NCBI GenBank assembly: GCA_963712565.1 | Contig: CAVQIP010000022.1 | Location: 5,830 to 69,829, forward strand | From: VAZQ01 sp963712565 | Lineage (GTDB): Bacteria > Pseudomonadota > Alphaproteobacteria > Rhizobiales > Xanthobacteraceae | Length of the DNA stretch: 64,000 nucleotides | Reading direction: 5' to 3' | In this document: positions 8,822 to 17,626 of the stretch, piece after piece | How the letters are laid out: each line of letters begins with the position of its first letter | Position numbering within the stretch: the stretch's first letter is position 1 | Notes under the pieces: generated by a model | Database searches by the model: none | What the model saw: the letters and a program-made list of their open reading frames with translations, nothing else | Told to the model about the DNA's origin: nothing | Made by a program: the position numbers and the translations under genes

Positions 8822-9451
8822 CTAGGGCTTGATCGCCTTGAACGGTTCCACCTGGATCCGCTTCTCCGGTTGCTGCGCCGGCTGATCGGGCGTGATGACG
8901 ATGGTCTTGGGCAGGCGCCGCCCGACGATGGGGTCCGCGTCCAGCGTCGAGACCTCGCCGCCTTTGGGGTTGGCGGTGTACACCGCGACTACATCCAGCT
9001 CGACCGGGCTGTTGACCACCAGAAAGCCGTCGATCGCGGTGAAATCCACGCACACCCCGTGGATCGGGCAAAAAAAGTTGGCAATGTCGAAGCAGTTGTA
9101 CGCCACCGCCTGATCCGGTTCCAAGGTCAGCGACTTGTACGGGGTGATGCTGAAGGAGCCCGCGGCTTCCCCGGGCTGGATCGCGAGCGCGAACTTGCGG
9201 GCGATCTCGATCTTGCGGTCGGTGGGATTGTGAATGTTGATCACGGTGCGGTACCGACCCGGGGCGAACGCGTCGCCGAAGCCGATATCCGTGGCCAACG
9301 TGCACAACGCCTTCGCCGAGTACTGAAACCGCGTCGCTAGCTGTTGCCGCTGCGCCTGGGCAGGGTCGCATGACGCCGCCAGCAGGCCGGCAGCGGCGAT
9401 GAAGACGAGGGATAAGGCGGCAGTATCGAAGCAGGGTCGAAACGTGCGCAT
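8822..9451 (-). CDS. exported protein of unknown function
   Basis: A 209-residue protein. The start at 9451 is set by GGAGG five bases before the ATG. Residues 1-33 form a signal peptide ending DPAQA before Gln34. The mature region is beta-rich, with a GRYRTVINIHNPTDRKIEIARK segment typical of an immunoglobulin-like or pilus-chaperone-like fold. Four cysteines cluster around YNCFDIANFFCPIHGVCVDF. The family is not recognised. It is convergent with the molybdoenzyme, about 65 bases away, and I see no link in function. Confidence 0.7.
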   Translation of the reverse strand: MRTFRPCFDTAALSLVFIAAAGLLAASCDPAQAQRQQLATRFQYSAKALCTLATDIGFGDAFAPGRYRTVINIHNPTDRKIEIARKFALAIQPGEAAGSFSITPYKSLTLEPDQAVAYNCFDIANFFCPIHGVCVDFTAIDGFLVVNSPVELDVVAVYTANPKGGEVSTLDADPIVGRRLPKTIVITPDQPAQQPEKRIQVEPFKAIKP

Positions 9452-10472
9452 GACCACCTCCAGTTTGCTCGCAACCAGGCCGGGGCCGGCCGAATCTTTG
9501 ACCACCGAGCAGCACGATCGGGCCCGGGCCGGTGACCGGTCTCAGCGCTGCAACAACCGGCTGTCGCGGTGGGCGATCAGGGCCGGTGCCGAAACGGCCG
9601 CCCTGCCACGATCGCTTGGACGCGAGCGGCCGCCCGGCGAGGCGGCAAGTCAAGCAGATGGGTGGTCTTCGGTCCTACCCGAGTGCATCGAGCCGCTGCC
9701 GAGGCTATGACGCGCGCGCTTCCGGGTCGTTCTCGGCAGATCCATGCAAGAGCCGGTCCACCACGGCCGACCGGGCGAGTGCGCGCGCCGTCGGCCTACG
9801 ATAGCACGCTGAGGCAAAGCCGAGTATCGGGATTCACCGACCCGCCGTGCATGGCGCTTCCAGCGGTTGCCGTTACCGATTACCGCGTCGTCCCGGCCTC
9901 GAGCGTCGGCGTGGTCAGCAACGGGCGCGCGCGGGCGATTTCGGCCAGCACGGCGCCGGCGTGATGCCGTTGCGCCCGGATGACGGCGATATCGGCAACA
10001 CGCGCCCCAGCCACGCCCGCAGCACATCGGACAATCGCGGCCTGCGCCGTTCGACGACGATCACCTCCATCGGCAGGCCCTGTTGGTCCTCGCCGATCAG
10101 AAGCAGCATCCGGGGCGCGCGCTCGACGACCGGTGCGATCATGTTGGTCTCGCACGGACAGCTGACAACCCGCCGGCAGATTGGCGGTGACCACAGTTCT
10201 AAGTGCAAGCGACGACACACTTCAACGACGCCGGCAGCGCGATCGACGCGCTTTGGCAAAAAAAAACGATCTGTGTCTTTGACGACACCCCTGCATGCGC
10301 CGCGCGCGCCAGCGGCGCGCCGCAAATGCCGACAGCGTCTGCCCCGGATACCGCCGACCGCCGCGCGCCGGCGACGGCCAGGCCAGCGCCCGAAGATGGC
10401 GTGCGGCGTTAGCCGGCATTGTCATGTGGCAAAACAGCCACACAAAAATGAATTGTACCGGCTGCCCACAAC
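9452..10472. other. about 1 kb with little coding signal
   Basis: Between the exported protein (minus strand, start 9451) and rlpA (plus strand, 10473). Open frames in several phases look like non-coding GC-rich sequence. The one stretch with protein-like composition is a broken minus-strand frame at 9880-10142, listed separately. A run of A at about 10259-10265 and a lower-GC patch at 10430-10460 probably belong to the rlpA promoter region. No repeat family is recognised. Confidence 0.4.
9880..10142 (-). CDS. possible small protein, frameshifted
   Basis: Two adjacent minus-strand frames read as one plausible 87-residue protein if one G is added to the G4 run at about 10005-10008. The first part is MIAPVVERAPRMLLLIGEDQ followed by PMEVIVVERRRPRLSDVL; the second ends HHAGAVLAEIARARPLLTTP and TLEAGTTR. 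The composition is protein-like in both halves and the join falls in a homopolymer, as at other breaks in this window. There is no clear ribosome site and no recognised family, so this could equally be chance or a decayed gene. Confidence 0.3.
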
Positions 10473-11126
10473 ATGGTCGCCTTCGCGCCATGGTTCGCTC
10501 CCCTCATGACCGATCGGATTATCGGGTCGGGGAGCGTGAAAGTGTTTTCCATCAGGTCTGACGGGTCGTCCTGCGCCGGCCGTGGCGCGATTGGCCGCGT
10601 TGCCGGCTGGCCCACGGCTCGCGCGGGCAGAGCTCCGCAGTTGTTTGCCGTTGCGCTGACCGCCATGACGCTGGCGGCCTGCGCGCAGTCGCCGCTGGTC
10701 AGCGACAATCCGTCCGCGCTTGCCGTGAGCCGGCAGGCCGCGCCGGAACCGAGCCGGAAGGCGGCGAACGTCGCCAACCGGAAGACGGCGGCAACGAAAA
10801 CCCGCGCGGACGACAAGAACGCCAAGCACGCGGTCGCGAGCGCGGATGGATCCTATGGGCTCGCCAGCTTTTACGGACACGAATCGCAGACCGCGAGCGG
10901 CGAGAAGTTCAATGCCCGCGAATTGACCGCCGCCCACCGGACATTGCCGTTCGGCACGCGGGTGCGCGTCACCGACGTCGCCACCGGGCGGTCGGTGACG
11001 GTACGGGTCAACGACCGCGGCCCGTTCATTCCCGGGCGCATTGTCGACGTTTCGGCTTCGGCTGCCGAAACCCTGGGAATTACCGGGCGCGGCGTCGCGA
11101 AGGTCAAGCTCGACGTGGTCGACTAG
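10473..11126 (+). CDS. rlpA: RlpA-like septal lipoprotein (double-psi beta-barrel)
   Basis: A 217-residue lipoprotein of the RlpA family, which in studied species is a lytic transglycosylase that trims denuded peptidoglycan at the septum. A hydrophobic segment ends in the lipobox LAAC (Cys70 from this start; Cys59 if the ATG at 10506 is used, which gives a shorter leader). A linker of about 55 residues rich in Ala, Lys and Arg follows. The double-psi beta-barrel (about 128-217) is complete, with GLASFYGHESQTASGEKFN, the His155 region AAHRTLPFGT and Asp181 in RVNDRGPF. There is no C-terminal SPOR domain, as in many alphaproteobacterial copies. It stands alone before a convergent terminator. 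Confidence 0.88.
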   Translation: MVAFAPWFAPLMTDRIIGSGSVKVFSIRSDGSSCAGRGAIGRVAGWPTARAGRAPQLFAVALTAMTLAACAQSPLVSDNPSALAVSRQAAPEPSRKAANVANRKTAATKTRADDKNAKHAVASADGSYGLASFYGHESQTASGEKFNARELTAAHRTLPFGTRVRVTDVATGRSVTVRVNDRGPFIPGRIVDVSASAAETLGITGRGVAKVKLDVVD

Positions 11127-11170
11127 TCAGCGAAGCGGGTTCACGACCCCCGGATCGATGGGGAGCGCAC

Positions 11171-11214
11171 AAAAAAAGCGCACCCGCCGCGCCGATGCGA
11201 TGCGGCGGGTGCGC
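11171..11214 (-). terminator. rho-independent terminator of the propeller-protein gene
   Basis: A perfect 13-base stem (11178-11190 with 11202-11214) around an 11-base loop. Read on the minus strand it is followed at once by seven T (A run at 11171-11177 on the plus strand). It lies 21 bases after the stop of the minus-strand gene ending at 11235 and would also back-stop transcription from rlpA. Confidence 0.85.
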
Positions 11215-11234
11215 GCGACGTGTCGCGCAAGGAG

Positions 11235-12890
11235 CTAGTCCAGCGGCTCCACCTTGACCAGGGCAGCCCCGTGGTTGCTGCCGGTCCAGAAGGTGACCGG
11301 CGTCGTCGAATTGTCGACGAAGACGCTGCGCATGTTGGTCTCCCGCGGCAGCAGATATTCGACGGTCGTGCCGGTCTTGGGATCGAGCCGGACCGCACGG
11401 TCCGAATGCATGCCGCCGGTCCAGATCTCGCCGTTCTTGTCCACGGTGGCGCGATAGGGATAGGTGTGGGGCGGCACCGCCCATTCCGTTGCCTTCACCG
11501 CCCGGGTATCGAACATCGCGACCTTGTTGCCGCGATACTCGGTGACCCAGATGCGATCCTGGTCGTCGATGTTCATCCGCCGCGCCCGCGCATTGGTGGT
11601 CGGGAGGATGTGCCAAGTGACCTCGCCGGTCTTGGCGTCGATCTTGCCGATATGGCCCTTGGTGAACTCGGCCATCCAGAGATTGTTCTGCGAGTCCGAG
11701 ATCACCTGGTAGATCGAGTGCCGTTCCCCGCCCAACGCCTTGAGCGGCTGGAAGCGCTCCCATTTCTCGGTCGCCAGGTCGAGGCGGAAGACCTCCTGCG
11801 TGCCCACGCTCTTGGTCCACACCTTGCCGTCGACGTCGTGGCGCAGCCCGACGAAGTTCAGCTGCACGCGAACGTCGTTATATTCCGGCGCCAGCGGGTA
11901 GTATTTGATCTCCCCGGTCTTCGGGTCGAGGTTGCCGAGCGAGCCCTGGAACATCGTGTCGAACCAGAGCGTGCCGCGCTTGTCGAACTCGAGCGAGAGG
12001 TTGCCCACCGGGGCACCCGGCTTGAACTCCTTGACCGGATATTCGGTGAGCTTGAGCGTCTTCGGATCGAACTTGGAGATGAAGAGCTCGCCGAAATCCG
12101 AATACCAGACCGTGCCCTGGGCATCGACGATGACGTCGTGCGGCTCGGTGGTCGGCCGCGGCATATCGTACTCGGTGATGATGACGCGGGTCGCCCGGCC
12201 GGTGGGACGAGCCAAGGTCTTGAGCGGATATTCGAACTGCGAGGCCGCGCTGAGATTGATGCTGGCGAGATATTCCGCCTGCTTGCGGTATTGCTCGGGA
12301 TTGCCGGAGCGCGCCGGATCGAGCATGCGCTGCGGCTTGATCGGCTGGCTCACCGGTCCATAGCCGCTCATGCGCGCCATGACCTGGGTCCATTCATCCG
12401 CGTCATGGGTCGAGCGCACGATCCGCTCCAGGGTATGGCAACCGACGCAGTTGAGCAGGAAGGCCTTCTGGTCCTCCGTGCCGGGCAGGCTCATCATCCA
12501 TTCGGCATTGCTCATCTGCGCGACGAGTTTCTTGGTCTTGCGCAGCTTGAGATCGACCGTGGTGGTCTGCTCCTCGGCGACGTTCGCCGTTGCCGCGTCG
12601 ACCAGGTCGTATCCGATCGCGCGGATCTTGAGCGAGTATTTTCCCGCGCTCAATCGATTGGCGGGGAAGCTGTAGCGGCCTTGCGCGTCGCTGACGACGC
12701 TGACGGTCACAGTCGAGCCAGCCTTCTTGGCGCTGACCACCACGCCCTCCATCGCGCCTTCCGCTTCGGAGGTGACACGCCCGGTGAGGGCCTCCGGTGC
12801 CTGGTTTTGCGCTTGCACGACATGAAGTACCGGCAGGAGCACGACCGCCAAACCGACGCTCATGCCCAGCAATAGACGTCTTGTCTGCAT
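11235..12890 (-). CDS. periplasmic Ig-like + heme c motif + Vgb-like propeller protein
   Basis: A 551-residue exported protein with three parts. Residues 1-27 are a signal peptide. Residues 34-118 match a carboxypeptidase-regulatory/Ig-like beta-sandwich (EALTGRVTSEAEGAMEGVVV, GRYSFPANRLSAGKYSLKI). Residues 125-215 hold one heme-c site, CVGCH (148-152), followed by a helical region like a small cytochrome c. Residues 237-551 are repeats of about 45 residues with GTVWYSDF, GTLWFDT, NNLWMAEF, DRIWVTEY and GEIWTGG, the pattern of Vgb/SMP-30-like six-bladed propellers. Related proteins are annotated as virginiamycin B lyase-like, but antibiotic cleavage should not be assumed. A redox role in the periplasm is more likely given the heme site. 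Single gene with its own terminator. Confidence 0.82.
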   Translation of the reverse strand: MQTRRLLLGMSVGLAVVLLPVLHVVQAQNQAPEALTGRVTSEAEGAMEGVVVSAKKAGSTVTVSVVSDAQGRYSFPANRLSAGKYSLKIRAIGYDLVDAATANVAEEQTTTVDLKLRKTKKLVAQMSNAEWMMSLPGTEDQKAFLLNCVGCHTLERIVRSTHDADEWTQVMARMSGYGPVSQPIKPQRMLDPARSGNPEQYRKQAEYLASINLSAASQFEYPLKTLARPTGRATRVIITEYDMPRPTTEPHDVIVDAQGTVWYSDFGELFISKFDPKTLKLTEYPVKEFKPGAPVGNLSLEFDKRGTLWFDTMFQGSLGNLDPKTGEIKYYPLAPEYNDVRVQLNFVGLRHDVDGKVWTKSVGTQEVFRLDLATEKWERFQPLKALGGERHSIYQVISDSQNNLWMAEFTKGHIGKIDAKTGEVTWHILPTTNARARRMNIDDQDRIWVTEYRGNKVAMFDTRAVKATEWAVPPHTYPYRATVDKNGEIWTGGMHSDRAVRLDPKTGTTVEYLLPRETNMRSVFVDNSTTPVTFWTGSNHGAALVKVEPLD

Positions 12891-13166
12891 CGATTCCTCC
12901 CGAGGAGTGGGTCACAATTTCGAGGACGCACCTCCCAGATGAATCATCGTAGGCCGCACGGCCATCGAGATCCAGTGGCTGTCAGGCTTAGCTGTGCAGT
13001 TTGCGGGCTCGGCGGCGAGCGCGCCGCCTCGCTCGCAGATGAGCCCTACGCGATCGCCGCGGCTATGCCGAGACCGATATCGCCGCGCCGGCGCGCGTGA
13101 TTGACTCCGAACCCGACGAAATTTATGCACGAGCGTGCAATCGTGCGCCGTGGCAGACGTATTCCG

Positions 13167-13997
13167 ATGAACGCTTCGATTCGCTCCATCGTGCATCCCA
13201 CCGATTTCTCCGATCTGAGCGTCTCGGCGTTCGCTCATGCCTTGCGAATTGCGCTGTCGGCCAGAAGCAAACTGCACCTCCTCCACGTTTCACAATACGA
13301 CGCCGGCGAGGCATTGGCGTTCCCGCACGCGCGGCGCCTGCTGGTACAATGGGGACTGACCGAAGCGGAGGACCCGCCCTGGGTCATCGCCGCCAAACTC
13401 GGAATCGAAGTCGACAACGTTCGCCTCGCGCTGCAAGAGCCCGCGCGCGCCATCGTCGACTTCCTGGGCGAGCATGCGAGCGACCTGGTGGTGCTCGCGA
13501 CCCACGGCCGCGACGGCGTGGAGCATTGGCTCAAGGGATCGGTGGCGGAAGCGGTGTTCCGCCGCTCGGCCATTCCGACGCTGTTCATTGCGCCGGGGGC
13601 GCGCGGTTTTGTCGATCAGGTCAGCGGCGACGTGCAGCTCCGGCGCGTGCTGGTTCCGGTCGATTTTTCACCGACGCCGGGCCGAGCGCTCGAAACGACG
13701 CGACGATTCTGCACGCTCATGACGGGGGAAGAGATCGCCGTGCATCTGCTGCACGTCGGCGAGAAGGCTCCGGCGCTGCACGCCGCATCGTCGACGTTGC
13801 GCTCGCTCCCGCCGGTGATCCTGCGATCGGGCAATGTCGTGAATACGATCGTGGACGCCGCCATCGAGCTCGACGTCGATCTCATCGGCATGCCGACCGC
13901 GGGACATCACGGCGTGCTCGACGCGCTGCGCGGCAGCACCACCGAGCGCGTGATCCGCCATGCACCCTGCCCGGTCTTGGCGCTCTCGGCGGCATAG
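13167..13997 (+). CDS. tandem universal stress protein (two UspA domains)
   Basis: A 276-residue cytoplasmic protein made of two UspA domains, roughly residues 1-145 and 155-276. The start MNASIRSIVHPTDFSDLS at 13167 is preferred over an in-frame ATG 66 bases upstream because the family begins directly with its first strand. Both domains keep the nucleotide-binding loop: THGRDGVEHWLKGSVAEAV in the first and AGHHGVLDALRGSTTERV in the second, so both probably bind ATP. The second domain opens with RRVLVPVDFSPT, the usual motif. Such proteins respond to starvation, oxygen limitation or stress. No regulator is adjacent; it is convergent with the collagen-like lipoprotein. Confidence 0.9.
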   Translation: MNASIRSIVHPTDFSDLSVSAFAHALRIALSARSKLHLLHVSQYDAGEALAFPHARRLLVQWGLTEAEDPPWVIAAKLGIEVDNVRLALQEPARAIVDFLGEHASDLVVLATHGRDGVEHWLKGSVAEAVFRRSAIPTLFIAPGARGFVDQVSGDVQLRRVLVPVDFSPTPGRALETTRRFCTLMTGEEIAVHLLHVGEKAPALHAASSTLRSLPPVILRSGNVVNTIVDAAIELDVDLIGMPTAGHHGVLDALRGSTTERVIRHAPCPVLALSAA

Positions 13998-14042
13998 TGC
14001 GGGCTCGAACGCAGCCGCGGCCGCTACCTTCGGGGAGGCGGG

Positions 14043-14390
14043 CTATTGTGGCGGGGCCTTCACGCAGATCGCGACCACGGGGCTATTGGCCGGCACCGGA
14101 CTGCGGCAGGTCGCGGATCGCTCGGTGGGGATGACGGCGGCGTTGCGTCGGGCTCCGCAATAGGCGGTCAGGAGCAGCTCGTCCTCACCGCATTGCACGT
14201 TGCAATTCGTGGCGTCGCAATTCGAGCGAACCACCCGAATGCCGAAGGCGGGACCGGGCGGACCGGGATCGCCTTTCGGGCCGGGCGGTCCGGGCGGTCC
14301 CGGATCGCCCTTCTGCCCCTGCCGGCCTTGATCGCAACTCATGATCGCGCCGGTCAACGCAATCACGACGAGCACCCGCAACGCGCGCAT
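14043..14390 (-). CDS. collagen-like lipoprotein
   Basis: A 115-residue protein with start at 14390, fixed by GGAGG seven bases before the ATG. The leader ends in a lipobox-like GAIMSC, making Cys19 the likely lipidated residue. Next comes a short run of Gly-x-y triplets (about residues 25-47: GQKGDPGPPGPPGPKGDPG and on), Pro- and Lys-rich as in collagen-like bacterial surface proteins. The C-terminal domain of about 65 residues has six cysteines (SNCDATNCNVQCGED, TAYCGARR, ATCRSP, AICVKA). A lipid anchor, collagen stalk and disulfide-rich head suggest a small trimeric surface protein, but binding function is unknown. Confidence 0.72.
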   Translation of the reverse strand: MRALRVLVVIALTGAIMSCDQGRQGQKGDPGPPGPPGPKGDPGPPGPAFGIRVVRSNCDATNCNVQCGEDELLLTAYCGARRNAAVIPTERSATCRSPVPANSPVVAICVKAPPQ

Positions 14391-14773
14391 GGAATTCCTC
14401 CGAAGCGGACGAGCATGCCGGATTTTGCGATCGGCCATAAGACCGATGGGCCCAGTGTTCCTGGGGCGGCGGCGCCCCGCGCGTTCACCCGCCAGGCGCC
14501 AGACCGCCCTCATACAAATCGACCGACCGCCTCGACGTCCCCGCGCCGTCGTCCCGGCGGTAGCCGCTCGGAGTCGAGCCGACCGGCTCGGGCCGCGAAC
14601 GGTCGGGGGATGTGTGCGGGTGAGCGCCGGCAGGGGCGCATTGCGCGCAGCGGCGATCGGGCTTCCGCGCCGCTTCGTGATGCGATTGCCTTTTTCGGCG
14701 CGACGCGAGAACATCGCCAGCCGAGGCAGGACAGCGGACAGCCCCGTCCGATCTTCGAACAATACCACTGCCC
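14391..14773. other. divergent intergenic region
   Basis: About 380 bases between the minus-strand lipoprotein gene and the plus-strand ABC operon. It must hold promoters for both. No credible gene, repeat or riboswitch-like structure was recognised. Confidence 0.4.
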
Positions 14774-15925
14774 ATGAGTGCATCTGCGGTCGCGGCAATG
14801 GCCAGCGGAGCCCAGCTTCGGCTCCGTCAGCTCACCAAAGCCTTCGGCGCGGCCAAAGCGGTCGATCGCGTCTCGCTCGACGTTCCGGCCGGTGCCTTCG
14901 TATCGCTTCTGGGCCCCAGCGGTTCGGGAAAGACCACCACGCTCAACCTGATCGCGGGCTTTCTCGCGCCCGATGCCGGCGACATCCTGCTGGATGAGCG
15001 CTCGATCGCCGACGTACCGCCGCACAAGCGCAATATCGGCATGGTGTTCCAGTCCTACTCGCTGTTTCCGCACATGACGGTCGCCGACAACGTGGGCTTT
15101 CCCCTGCGCATGCGCACGCGGTTGAAGCACGAGGATGCCCGCCGGCGCATCGACGAGATGCTCGCGCTGGTGCAGCTCGGCCATCTCGGCGGCCGCTATC
15201 CGCGGCAACTGTCCGGCGGACAGCAGCAGCGCGTCGCCATGGCGCGGGCGCTGGTCTCGCACCCGCGCCTGCTGCTGATGGACGAGCCGCTGGGCGCCCT
15301 CGACAAGAAGCTGCGTGAGCAGATGCAGGCGGAGATCAAGCGCATCCACCGCAGCGTCGGCACCACCGTCATCTACGTGACCCACGACCAGACCGAAGCC
15401 TTGACGATGTCCGATCTCGTCGTGGTGATGCACCAGGGCCGCGTCGCCCAGATCGGAACGCCGCGCGTGCTCTACGAGGCGCCCGCCAGCCTGTTCGTCG
15501 CCGATTTCCTCGGCGACTCGAACCTGTTGGCCGCGACCGTCGCGCACGCGACCGGCGGGGAATTTGCAGTGCAGATCGGCAACGGCGAGCGAATACGCGC
15601 CGCACGCGGCAGCTCCGCGGCGGCGGAGGGGAGCCCGGTGGTCGTCTTGATCCGGCCGGAGGACATGTCGCTCGCCACGAGCACGCAGCGGTCCGACGGG
15701 CAGGACGTGCTCGCGGGCGTCGTCAAGGACGTCAGTTATCACGGCGACACCTTCAAGCTCGACGTCGCGGTCGGCCGGGAGACGGTGAAGGTCAAGGTCG
15801 CGCGCGAGCACGGCGCCGGCATGGCGCCGGGCCGCGAGGTTTTGCTCACGTGGAGATCGAGCGCGGTCAGGGTCCTCCCCGTCGCCGAGCGCACGGGCGA
15901 CGAAGCCGACGGAGACGGCCGATGA
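14774..15925 (+). CDS. PotA-type ABC transporter ATP-binding protein
   Basis: A 383-residue ATPase of the polyamine/2-aminoethylphosphonate/iron-type import family, which powers uptake through the two permeases that follow. Walker A is GPSGSGKTT (47-55), Q-loop Gln93, signature LSGGQ (146-150), Walker B LLLMDEP (167-173) and H-loop His204. The last 120 residues form the TOBE-like regulatory domain typical of PotA proteins. The stop overlaps the next gene's ATG (ATGA at 15922-15925), so translation is coupled. No clear ribosome site is seen before this ATG; Met9 is an alternative start. It is the first gene of a five-gene operon: ATPase, permease, permease, enoyl-CoA hydratase, binding protein. 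Confidence 0.93.
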   Translation: MSASAVAAMASGAQLRLRQLTKAFGAAKAVDRVSLDVPAGAFVSLLGPSGSGKTTTLNLIAGFLAPDAGDILLDERSIADVPPHKRNIGMVFQSYSLFPHMTVADNVGFPLRMRTRLKHEDARRRIDEMLALVQLGHLGGRYPRQLSGGQQQRVAMARALVSHPRLLLMDEPLGALDKKLREQMQAEIKRIHRSVGTTVIYVTHDQTEALTMSDLVVVMHQGRVAQIGTPRVLYEAPASLFVADFLGDSNLLAATVAHATGGEFAVQIGNGERIRAARGSSAAAEGSPVVVLIRPEDMSLATSTQRSDGQDVLAGVVKDVSYHGDTFKLDVAVGRETVKVKVAREHGAGMAPGREVLLTWRSSAVRVLPVAERTGDEADGDGR

Positions 15926-16812
15926 CCGCCGTGGCCGAGCCGCACGCCGGCGAACTGCCGCGCCCGGCGGCGCTGTCCAGCGCCCGGCTGCTGCCCGCGC
16001 TGCTGCTGCTGCCGTGTTTGCTCTGGATCTCGTTCTTTTTCCTGGCTCCGCTCGTGCTGATGTGCTGGCGCAGCCTCGCGAGCGAGGGCTTCTCGCTCGA
16101 GACCTACGGCGTCCTGTTCACGTCTCCGCTCTACACCAAGGTCATGATCACGACCGTGAAGACCGCGGCCATTGCGACGGTGTTTGCGCTCGTTCTGGCC
16201 TATCCGCTCGCCTACGCGCTCACCATCAGCGGCGGCAAGCTGCGCGGGCTGATTCTGGTCTTCGTGCTGATTCCCTATTGGGTCGACATCATCGTGCGCA
16301 GCTTTTCCTGGCTGATCCTCCTGGGCGACAATGGCATCGTCAACAAGGCGCTCATGGGACTGGGCCTGATCGGCGCGCCGCTGCAGCTGCTCTACAATCC
16401 ATTCAGCGTGCTGCTCGCCATGGTCCAGATCCTGCTGCCGCTGACGACCGTGACCTTGTTCGGCGCCATGCTGCGCATCGATCGCACGCTCATGGCCGCG
16501 GCCAAGATCCACGGGGCGAACGAGTGGCATGCGTTCCGCACCGTGTTCTTCCCGCTCAGCCTGCCCGGAGTGTACGGCGCCGGCCTCCTGGTCTTCGTGT
16601 TGGCGCTCGGCTTCTACGTGACGCCGGCGCTGCTGGGCAGCCCGCGCGAAACCATGATCGCGCAGACCATCATGGTCGAGGCGAGCCAGTTGCTGGACTG
16701 GCCGCAGGCGAGCGCGGCGGGAGCCGTGCTTCTCCTCATCACCACCGCGATCGCCGCGGTCTACAACCGCTACTTCAGCCTCGACCGGTTGTGGGGAGGC
16801 TCCGACCAATGA
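15922..16812 (+). CDS. PotB-type ABC transporter permease
   Basis: A 296-residue inner-membrane permease of the spermidine/putrescine type. It has an N-terminal helix (LLPALLLLPCLLWISFFFLA), a periplasmic loop and five further helices. The cytoplasmic EAA-like loop, AAAKIHGANEWHAFRTVFFP, contacts the ATPase. The ATG at 15922 overlaps the upstream stop and its own stop overlaps the next start (ATGA at 16809-16812), so the three transport genes are tightly coupled. The membrane-proximal IPYWVDIIVRSFSWLILLG is typical of PotB. The substrate is inferred only from family. Confidence 0.93.
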   Translation: MTAVAEPHAGELPRPAALSSARLLPALLLLPCLLWISFFFLAPLVLMCWRSLASEGFSLETYGVLFTSPLYTKVMITTVKTAAIATVFALVLAYPLAYALTISGGKLRGLILVFVLIPYWVDIIVRSFSWLILLGDNGIVNKALMGLGLIGAPLQLLYNPFSVLLAMVQILLPLTTVTLFGAMLRIDRTLMAAAKIHGANEWHAFRTVFFPLSLPGVYGAGLLVFVLALGFYVTPALLGSPRETMIAQTIMVEASQLLDWPQASAAGAVLLLITTAIAAVYNRYFSLDRLWGGSDQ

Positions 16813-17603
16813 GCGCGACCGCCGGCAGGCTCGGCTTGGCTGCGGCGGTCGTGGCCATTCTCATCTATCTCATCTTTCCCGTGATCGTGGTTCTGGCGAT
16901 CTCGTTCAGCTCGGGAAATTTCCTGGTTTTTCCGCCGCCCGGGTTTTCGCTGCGCTGGTACCACAGCATCGCCGCCGATCCGGAATGGGTCAGCGCGCTG
17001 TGGGTGACGCTGAAGGTCGGCAGCCTGTCCGCGCTGATCGCGGCGCTGCTCGGCGTTCCCGCCGCCTTCGCGCTGGTGCGCCACGTGATTCCGGCAAAGG
17101 CGCTGCTCAGCGCGCTCATCCTGTGCGCGCTGGTGACGCCGCCGATCGTCACGGCGCTGTCGACCTATTTGTTCTTCGTCCCGCTCGGACTGGTCAATAC
17201 CGTCGTCGGTCTCGCCTGCGCGCATGCCGTGAGCGGCATGCCGTTCGTCGTCATCAATACCGCGGCGAGCCTGCGCAGCGCCGACCTCAACCTGGAACGC
17301 GCCGCGGTGATCCACGGCGCCCACCCGCTGTGGGCGGTGCTGCGCATCACCCTGCCGATCATCTCGCCCGGCATCGTGATCGGCGCGATTTTCGCCTTCG
17401 TGCATTCCGCGCACGAATTGCTGGTGGCAACCTTCGTCCTCGGCGGCGTCGGCAAGCCGGTGGCGGTGAAGATCTGGTCGGGCGTGCAGGCGACGTCCGA
17501 TCCGACCATCGCCGCCGCCTCCGCGATCCTGATCGGGCTTGCTATATTCACCTTCGCCAGCGCGGCGGCGACGCAGTCCCTGGCGAAACGGCGCGCGGCC
17601 TAG
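16809..17603 (+). CDS. PotC-type ABC transporter permease
   Basis: A 264-residue second permease of the same importer. It has six hydrophobic segments, a conserved opening of helix plus SFSSGNFLVFPPPGFSLRWY (typical of PotC, where the Pro-rich part and W-Y are usual) and an EAA loop, ERAAVIHGAHPLWAVLRITL. The start overlaps the PotB-type stop by four bases. The next gene begins 23 bases downstream, close enough for one transcript. Confidence 0.93.
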   Translation: MSATAGRLGLAAAVVAILIYLIFPVIVVLAISFSSGNFLVFPPPGFSLRWYHSIAADPEWVSALWVTLKVGSLSALIAALLGVPAAFALVRHVIPAKALLSALILCALVTPPIVTALSTYLFFVPLGLVNTVVGLACAHAVSGMPFVVINTAASLRSADLNLERAAVIHGAHPLWAVLRITLPIISPGIVIGAIFAFVHSAHELLVATFVLGGVGKPVAVKIWSGVQATSDPTIAAASAILIGLAIFTFASAAATQSLAKRRAA

Positions 17604-17626
17604 GCCTGCGCGAGAAAGGACGCAGG

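Noticed and set aside
11220..12875. 551-codon open frame on the plus strand opposite the propeller gene
   Set aside because: It mirrors the minus-strand gene almost exactly. The product is rich in Arg, Leu, Val and Asp without domains, as expected for the antisense of GC-rich coding DNA. The minus-strand gene has signal peptide, heme site and propeller repeats.
11235..12890. Virginiamycin B lyase (streptogramin resistance) as the function
   Set aside because: Only the propeller is similar. The added Ig-like domain, heme-c site and signal peptide argue for a different periplasmic role.
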